Positions 59,155 to 64,000 of a DNA stretch of 64,000 bases are shown here, piece by piece. Source of the DNA: CAVZYN01 sp963779515 (GTDB taxonomy: Bacteria > Pseudomonadota > Alphaproteobacteria > Rhizobiales > Hyphomicrobiaceae); the NCBI GenBank assembly GCA_963779515.1, contig CAVZYN010000001.1:62001-126000 (forward strand). The letters are read 5' to 3'. A model generated the notes under the pieces. That model was not told the DNA's origin. It worked only from the letters and a program-made list of their open reading frames with translations, and did not search any database. A program made the translations under genes and the position numbers. Positions within the stretch are counted from its first letter, which is position 1. Every line of letters starts with the position of its first letter.

Positions 59155-59976
59155 TTAGCGGCTCTTGCCGCCGTGATCGTGGCGTTCGAGCATCATGACG
59201 ATGCGGGCCCAACGGCCAAAGGCGGTCATGACGGCCATGGTGAAGCCATCGACGCCGCCGAGGCAGTAGAGGCGTAGAAAATAGAATTTCAGGAACGTGA
59301 GCGGGAATTCGGTGAACAGCCGGACGACCAGCATCGCCCGTGACCGCACCGATTGGGTGTCGCCGGCGAGCTTGGCGATGTAGTTGGCCTTGCCGACCAT
59401 GTGATGCCAGTCGCGGAAGCTGTAGTGCCACAGCGGTTCCTTGATCGTCACCGGCGTTTCAGCGGCCGTCACGGTCAGCTTGTCCCAGTTCGGGTTTGGA
59501 TCCGTCCGGGCAATGCGCCTGTCATAGATCAAGATCTGCTCATGATAGAAGCCGAATGGCGGGGGCTTCTTATGATGCGGGAAGATCAAGGCCTTGCGCA
59601 CGATTATGAGTCGTGGCGGAGACGGCGACTGGAACAGCGCGCGAATCTCCCGGGCCATGGCCGGGGTCACGATTTCGTCGGAGTTGAGCGAGAAGACGAA
59701 GTCGTTCTTGCACGCGTCCTCGCCAAAGCGCCGCTGCGGCCCAAATCCCGGCCACGGATTGAAGATCACGCGCGCGCCGAGCTTGGTTGCGATTGCGACG
59801 GTGTCGTCCTTCGATCCCGAATCGATGACGACGATCTCCGCGCCGAGCGGCAACACGGACGTGATCGTCGCCGCGATCCGATCGGCGTCATTGACCGTGC
59901 GGATCAACACGCTCAAGGGAATGGGTGCCGGCGCGGCGGCGGGGTTAGGTTCTGTCAAAGGCTCGGGGCTCGCCAT
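59155..59976 (-). CDS. family 2 glycosyltransferase (WaaE-like)
   Basis: A 273-residue GT-A protein. It has LSVLIRTVNDADRIAATI at the N-terminus, the DSGSKDDT nucleotide-sugar motif, FNPWPGFGPQRRFG and the metal motif NSDEIV. A C-terminal region (EPLWHYSFRDW, KANYIAKLAG) resembles lipopolysaccharide-core glucosyltransferases of the WaaE/KdtX type. A near-terminal hydrophobic segment (FPLTFLKFYFLRLYCLGG) suggests membrane contact. Its ATG overlaps the TGA of the upstream glycosyltransferase gene, so both are made together. Confidence 0.88.
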   Translation of the reverse strand: MASPEPLTEPNPAAAPAPIPLSVLIRTVNDADRIAATITSVLPLGAEIVVIDSGSKDDTVAIATKLGARVIFNPWPGFGPQRRFGEDACKNDFVFSLNSDEIVTPAMAREIRALFQSPSPPRLIIVRKALIFPHHKKPPPFGFYHEQILIYDRRIARTDPNPNWDKLTVTAAETPVTIKEPLWHYSFRDWHHMVGKANYIAKLAGDTQSVRSRAMLVVRLFTEFPLTFLKFYFLRLYCLGGVDGFTMAVMTAFGRWARIVMMLERHDHGGKSR

Positions 59977-60752
59977 CAGAACGGTTCTTTGCGCCAGCCG
60001 CGATAGTAGAGTTTCTTGTTGATGGCGCGCAGCCATTTTGCCGGCCGCGACGTCGGCCGCGCGGGCATGGTCGGATCGGTCACGTTCCGGTCCTGGCCAA
60101 TGTGGCGTGCGACACCCGGCAAGAGATAGGCAACCGTGCGGCCGTCCTTCTTGATGAGGCCCGACATCTGGTCGTGCAAGAGCCGGCTGAACGGCGCGTA
60201 CTGCTCATAGAGGCTCCGGCGAATGAGCCCAGGGTTCGAAGACCAGCCGAAGAACTCAGGGTGCGCATTGGCCCGCATGACGGCAAAAGGAGTATCAGCG
60301 AAGGTTGCGGGCTTGGAGAGCACGCGGAAGCGCTCCTTGATTTCGTCGAACGCTCTGACGGAGACGTTGGCGACGTCGTCGCGCGCGACGAGGAATCCGG
60401 TCGCGGCATACCAATTCACCGGACCATCGAACTGCCAATCGTCTTCGAGATGAAAGATGAAGGGAGTATCGGCGGCGCTGTAGATGCGGTCGATCGACGC
60501 CATCAAGCCAAGCCGCGTCGTGCCCGCGAGAACGCGCGCCTGTGGATAGTCGGCGCGGACCTTGGCGATGGCGGCCTCGTCGGCCGAATCTTCCGAAATG
60601 ATGAAGCGGCCACCGGTATTGAACGCGGCGAATGACGCAAGCGTTTTCGCCAGCAGATCAAGGCGACCGCAACTGGTGACGCAGATCGTCACGCTGGCCG
60701 GCACGGCGACAGCGGACGCGGCGGAACCAGAAACCGGCGCAACCAAGGACAT
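59976..60752 (-). CDS. family 2-like glycosyltransferase
   Basis: A 258-residue protein counted from ATG 60752 (longer readings are possible). It has the GT-A start ASVTICVTSCGRLDLLAKTL, an acidic EDDWQFDGP block in the place of the metal-binding DxD, and later GWSSNPGLIRRSLYEQY. The product and acceptor are unknown; with the downstream WaaE-like enzyme it probably decorates lipopolysaccharide or another surface glycan. Confidence 0.8.
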   Translation of the reverse strand: MSLVAPVSGSAASAVAVPASVTICVTSCGRLDLLAKTLASFAAFNTGGRFIISEDSADEAAIAKVRADYPQARVLAGTTRLGLMASIDRIYSAADTPFIFHLEDDWQFDGPVNWYAATGFLVARDDVANVSVRAFDEIKERFRVLSKPATFADTPFAVMRANAHPEFFGWSSNPGLIRRSLYEQYAPFSRLLHDQMSGLIKKDGRTVAYLLPGVARHIGQDRNVTDPTMPARPTSRPAKWLRAINKKLYYRGWRKEPF

Positions 60753-60866
60753 ACGGTCATCATCTCTCTGCTTGGGAGGCAGCGTTATAACAAGGCGATG
60801 CCGCAAGTAAAGTCGCGCCAGGGATGAAGCCACAGATGCTGCGAAGTGTCGGCGCAATTTGACAGG

Positions 60867-61385
60867 TCATCGTGCCGCACCGGCAGTTTTTGGGTTCGCT
60901 TCAACACCGATCGCGACCGCCGCCAAGTGCCAATGCCCGCCGACCGCCTCGAAACGCAAATCGAATGTCAGACGCGCCGGCTGGCTCGGGACGTGTCCTG
61001 TCAGCACCAGGCGCTGCTGCGCATCCTGATGTGCGGCTTGCGCGAGTTTCGGCATAAGCAGCAGCGCGGCGGCGAGATCGATGTTCTTCTGCCGCGGATC
61101 TGCGAACACGCGCGCCAGGTCCGCGGCAGTATTGGCCGCGCGAAAGCTTGGTGCCGCGATGTCGCGCAGCACCGTGTAGTTCCCGGTCCGGTTGGCGTCA
61201 CTCAGCGTCTGCAGCGTCGCGCGGATGAGATAGAGATATTGCGGCGGAAGATCAGGTGCGATCGCGGCACGTGCAAACGTCGCGACCGGCGGCTTTGCGG
61301 CTGGCGGCTCAGCAGCCGGGGCCGCAATCGGCATCAGCATCGCCATGGTGACGACGGCAACAAGGCACAACAACGCATGTGGCAT
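60867..61385 (-). CDS. small secreted protein of unknown function
   Basis: A 172-residue protein with a clear signal peptide (MPHALLCLVAVVTMAMLMPI, cleavage after APAAA-like residues near 25). A Pro/Ala linker and a compact domain follow, with pattern LPPQYLYLIRATLQTLSDANRTGNYTVLRDI and end strands LTFDLRFEAVGGHWHLAAVAI. The last part resembles NTF2/SnoaL-like lumazine-fold proteins, which is a guess. It lies 57 bases after the trimeric autotransporter gene on the same strand, behind a hairpin, suggesting periplasmic assistance or mere proximity. Confidence 0.72.
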   Translation of the reverse strand: MPHALLCLVAVVTMAMLMPIAAPAAEPPAAKPPVATFARAAIAPDLPPQYLYLIRATLQTLSDANRTGNYTVLRDIAAPSFRAANTAADLARVFADPRQKNIDLAAALLLMPKLAQAAHQDAQQRLVLTGHVPSQPARLTFDLRFEAVGGHWHLAAVAIGVEANPKTAGAAR

Positions 61386-61408
61386 TGCAGAAACTCCAAA
61401 TTAAATGG

Positions 61409-61433
61409 GTGCGCCTCGCGATGCCAGGCGCAC
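61409..61433 (-). terminator. hairpin after the trimeric autotransporter gene
   Basis: GTGCGCCT and AGGCGCAC form a perfect eight-pair stem around a nine-base loop, eight bases past the adhesin stop codon. Read on the minus strand it is followed by CCATTTAATTT, moderately T-rich, so termination or attenuation before the 172-residue gene is likely. Confidence 0.6.
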
Positions 61434-61441
61434 TTTGAGGT

Positions 61442-63622
61442 TTATTTCCACGTCAGCTGAAGGCCGGCGCGTGCGCCGACATTGTTGTCGCCAAGTCCGA
61501 CACCAACGCCACCCGACAATGCGAGCGTCTCGCCGTTGCCGAACACATTGCGGGACAGCATGCCCATCGCGCTCACGCCGATGGCGTTCTGGCCGGCATA
61601 GCTGCCGTAGTTCATCTTCAGCCCGAACACGTCGCCGCCGCTGAGAACCGGATCAGCGAGCGACAGCGCGACTGCCACGCCTTCCAGCGCCTGCTTGGTC
61701 TTGACTTCGAGGCCGTCGATGCGTTGGTGCGCGCGCTGCGTCTCGCGAACCGCGGTCGAGGCATTGGCTTCCGCAGCACCGATGCGGGTGTCGAATGACT
61801 GCACCGTGTTGGAGAGACTTGCGACCTCGCGCCGCGCGGTGGCGACATCCTGGGTGTTGCGCTGGGTCTGCTGCTCGACGACCCCAACCCGGGCGTCGTT
61901 CTGATCGACCCGCGTATTGAGCGTCGAGATCGCCGTGGTGTTGGCCGCGGTCTGGCCTTGCAGCGTCGTGATGTTGCCCTCCGCCGCCGTCATCCGCGTG
62001 CCAAGCGTGCCAACCGTGCCTTCAACCGACGTCACGCGCGAGTTGATCGTGGAGATCGTCGTCGTGTTCGTTGCTGTCTGGGTCTGCACGGCGGTGAGAC
62101 CTGTTTCCAACGTGCCAACGCGGCCCGTCAAACCTGTGATAGACGTCGTGTTGGTATTGACCTGCGTTTGTAGCGCGCCACCATCGCCCGCCATGTTGCC
62201 ATTGCCATCGACGGTCACGACCTGCAACGCGCCCGACTGCGTCGCGCGACTCGCAGCCGTGCCAAGTCCTGCTGCGGTATAGGTGCTGGTCGCCGATCCA
62301 AGCGCAATCTGGTTTGCGCGTGTCGTCGCCGCTCCCGCGCCGAGCGCCACGGAGTTATCATGTCCCGCCGATGCATTCGGCCCAAGCGCTAACCCGTTGG
62401 TGCCGGCGGCAGTGGCGCCAAATCCGAGCGCCGTGCTGTTTGCACCGGACGATTGGAACAGAGCATTGGGGGTTTTTGCCGCCAGCGTGCCGCTCGCATC
62501 CGTGGTGACGACGGATATTGGTCCCGTTTGCGCCGCCGTGCTCGCGGCCGATGTCAGCCCGGCGAATGTATAGGTGTTGTTGGTGGTCCCGAACATTTGC
62601 TGATTGGCGCGCGCGGTCGTCGCACCAATGCCGAAAGCCGCCGAATTGGTGTGGCCAGCCACCGAGCCCTGGCCAATGGCCGTCGCACCAGCGCCTGTAG
62701 CCGCGGAACCCTGACCGTAGGCGCTACTATTTTGCGCTGTTGCCTGCGCGCTTCCGCCGGTCGCCGTTGCGGCCGTACCAATCGCCGCCGAATTCTGACC
62801 GAAAGCCGTGCTCAAGCTTTGCGATGCGACCGATCCGCGTCCAAAAGCAGACGCATTCTCGCCAGCAGCCTGCGCGCCGCTGCCCGCCGCTGTGGCGCCA
62901 AGGCCGGTGGCTTGCGCGTCGCCGCCGACAGCAGTTGTGAAGTCGGCATTGGCGCGTGCCAACGCACCAACCGCCGTCGCGCTTTGTCCAATCGCACGCG
63001 CCGTGCGGCCCAGGGCCGCCGAATTGTCACCACGCGCTTGCGCCGAACCACCAAGCGCCGTTGCGTTGGTACCGTCGGCCAGGGCCGCAGCACCAACGGC
63101 TGTCGTGTTGGTGGTCAGCGCCTGCGCCGTTGCACCGATTGCGGTCGCATTGGTCCCGCGGGCTTCAGTCGCACTTCCGATCGCCGTGGCATCGCTGCCC
63201 GTGGCCGACGTTGCGCTGCCGATGGCCGTGGAATTGCCGCCTTCCGCGCGTGCGTAGCTGCCGATGGCGGATGCGTTGTCGCCGGGCGCCCGTGCCGTGA
63301 ACCCGATGGCGGACGCGTAGTTGCCGTTCGCCTGCGCCTGGTAACCGAGAGCATTCGCGCCCGTGCCGGCGGTCGCTGAATCGCCGCAGGCGAGTGCAAA
63401 TGAACCGGCCGTCGCGCCGCCGGTGCTGCCGCCGTACTGCTGGCAGATGAACTGCGCCGCGGCCGGATCCGCGCCAAGACTACAAGATAGCACCAGCGCC
63501 AGCGCGCTGGAGGAGAGCGTGAGGGATCGGCGATCCGCCAGCATGCGCCGTGCGTGCGCAGCCGGCATCAGTCGCAGCGCCGGATGGCGCCGCATCGAAG
63601 GGTGGGACAAGGGAAACTCCAT
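61442..63622 (-). CDS. YadA-like trimeric autotransporter adhesin
   Basis: A surface adhesin of about 726 residues (start uncertain: 63622, 63595 or 63694). A signal peptide (LTLSSSALALVLSCSLGADP) is followed by a head of roughly twenty 14-residue repeats with the pattern SxAxGxxAxAxGxN. Two neck modules follow (ANQQMFGTTNNTYTFAG and ANQIALGSATSTYTAAG), then a Thr/Asn-rich coiled-coil stalk with regular VNTNTTSI and QTATNTTTI-type heptads. The C-terminal YadA anchor domain ends GARAGLQLTWK. Trimers mediate attachment to surfaces or cells. This is a complete type Vc secretion protein. Confidence 0.93.
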   Translation of the reverse strand: MEFPLSHPSMRRHPALRLMPAAHARRMLADRRSLTLSSSALALVLSCSLGADPAAAQFICQQYGGSTGGATAGSFALACGDSATAGTGANALGYQAQANGNYASAIGFTARAPGDNASAIGSYARAEGGNSTAIGSATSATGSDATAIGSATEARGTNATAIGATAQALTTNTTAVGAAALADGTNATALGGSAQARGDNSAALGRTARAIGQSATAVGALARANADFTTAVGGDAQATGLGATAAGSGAQAAGENASAFGRGSVASQSLSTAFGQNSAAIGTAATATGGSAQATAQNSSAYGQGSAATGAGATAIGQGSVAGHTNSAAFGIGATTARANQQMFGTTNNTYTFAGLTSAASTAAQTGPISVVTTDASGTLAAKTPNALFQSSGANSTALGFGATAAGTNGLALGPNASAGHDNSVALGAGAATTRANQIALGSATSTYTAAGLGTAASRATQSGALQVVTVDGNGNMAGDGGALQTQVNTNTTSITGLTGRVGTLETGLTAVQTQTATNTTTISTINSRVTSVEGTVGTLGTRMTAAEGNITTLQGQTAANTTAISTLNTRVDQNDARVGVVEQQTQRNTQDVATARREVASLSNTVQSFDTRIGAAEANASTAVRETQRAHQRIDGLEVKTKQALEGVAVALSLADPVLSGGDVFGLKMNYGSYAGQNAIGVSAMGMLSRNVFGNGETLALSGGVGVGLGDNNVGARAGLQLTWK

Positions 63623-63783
63623 ACGCGATACAAGATTGGAGCGCCGGCCAACAAGGCCGGGCCCGCCGCCACGACGACACAAGCAGCGACGCATAAAATA
63701 CGCGCCAAAATTGTTTAAAATATCTTAACTCAATTTAAGGGTGTAGTGATCCATCATTCCAACGAGTCAGTTAGAGTGGTTCA

Positions 63784-64000
63784 ATGAAAATCAACGACAC
63801 CATCACCCTGGATGAAGCCGAGCTCACCGAGCGCTTCGTCAGAGCCTCGGGTCCTGGCGGCCAGAACGTCAACAAGGTCTCGACCGCCGTCGAGTTGCGC
63901 TTCGATGTGCGTGCGTCGAAAAGCCTGCCTGATGCCGTCGCCGTTCGGCTCATGAAGCTTGCCGGCAAACGCCTCACCAAGGACGGCGTGCTCGTCATTC
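63784..64000 (+). CDS. arfB: alternative ribosome-rescue peptidyl-tRNA hydrolase ArfB (partial)
   Basis: Seventy-two codons are visible before the window ends. The protein starts MKINDTITLDEAELTERFVR and carries the RF-type catalytic GGQ at residues 25-27 in SGPGGQNVNKVSTAVELRF. A short protein with the GGQ motif close to the N-terminus fits ArfB (YaeJ), which frees stalled ribosomes, rather than RF1/RF2, where GGQ is central. The basic C-terminal tail lies outside the window, so this is inferred. Confidence 0.9.
   Translation, partial: MKINDTITLDEAELTERFVRASGPGGQNVNKVSTAVELRFDVRASKSLPDAVAVRLMKLAGKRLTKDGVLVI

Overview
The window is GC-rich chromosomal DNA from an alphaproteobacterium, most likely order Hyphomicrobiales (Rhizobiales). 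The basis is gene order and content: rpsB-tsf-pyrH-frr-uppS-cdsA-dxr-rseP-bamA-lpxD-fabZ-lpxA-lpxI-lpxB in one run, LpxI as the lipid A hydrolase, an NDUFA12-type complex I subunit beside a DUF2155 protein and aat, a B12-dependent ribonucleotide reductase, PAS_5 and TAXI/TctC transporter families. Genus cannot be decided from the sequence alone. No tRNA, rRNA, CRISPR array, prophage or insertion sequence was seen.

Layout. 1-5 kb: a PAS-domain protein (cut by the left edge), a rhomboid protease, an SDR dehydrogenase, an orphan TctC-type binding protein and a thiamine-diphosphate enzyme. 5-12 kb: prfC, a two-CBS protein, pyrG, a small membrane protein coupled to a glutathionylspermidine-synthase-like ATP-grasp enzyme, a PilZ protein and kdsA (with a doubtful start). 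12-16.7 kb: a truncated LuxR-type regulator, the YcjF/YcjX pair and unknown small proteins. 16.8-23.1 kb: nrdJ, a gene-poor gap, then NDUFA12, DUF2155 and aat. 23.1-24.5 kb: a 30-bp minisatellite, a GNAT gene and tandem inverted-repeat elements. 24.5-32.7 kb: a TRAP-TAXI uptake system, a DadA-like oxidase, a CinA-type deamidase, a FadH/OYE-like reductase and an intergenic mosaic of palindromes. 32.7-36.2 kb: one large membrane/coiled-coil gene broken by three single-base shifts.

36.6-52.2 kb is the core block: ribosomal protein S2, EF-Ts, UMP kinase and ribosome recycling factor, followed by undecaprenyl, phospholipid and isoprenoid synthesis, the RseP protease, the outer-membrane assembly factor BamA and lipid A synthesis. 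Hairpins after rpsB, tsf and bamA probably divide expression of this block. Its lpxI carries an unusual degenerate second copy of its C-terminal domain. 52.2-59.1 kb: an M20 dipeptidase, pyruvate phosphate dikinase (divergent), an MFS transporter and a fumarylacetoacetase-family gene with one frameshift. 59.1-64 kb: two overlapping glycosyltransferase genes, a small secreted protein, a YadA-like trimeric autotransporter and the start of arfB.

No clear new defence or mobile system was found. The strongest oddities are the LpxI domain duplication, the repeatedly frameshifted ~1,144-residue membrane protein, and the density of long palindromic repeats in the intergenic DNA.
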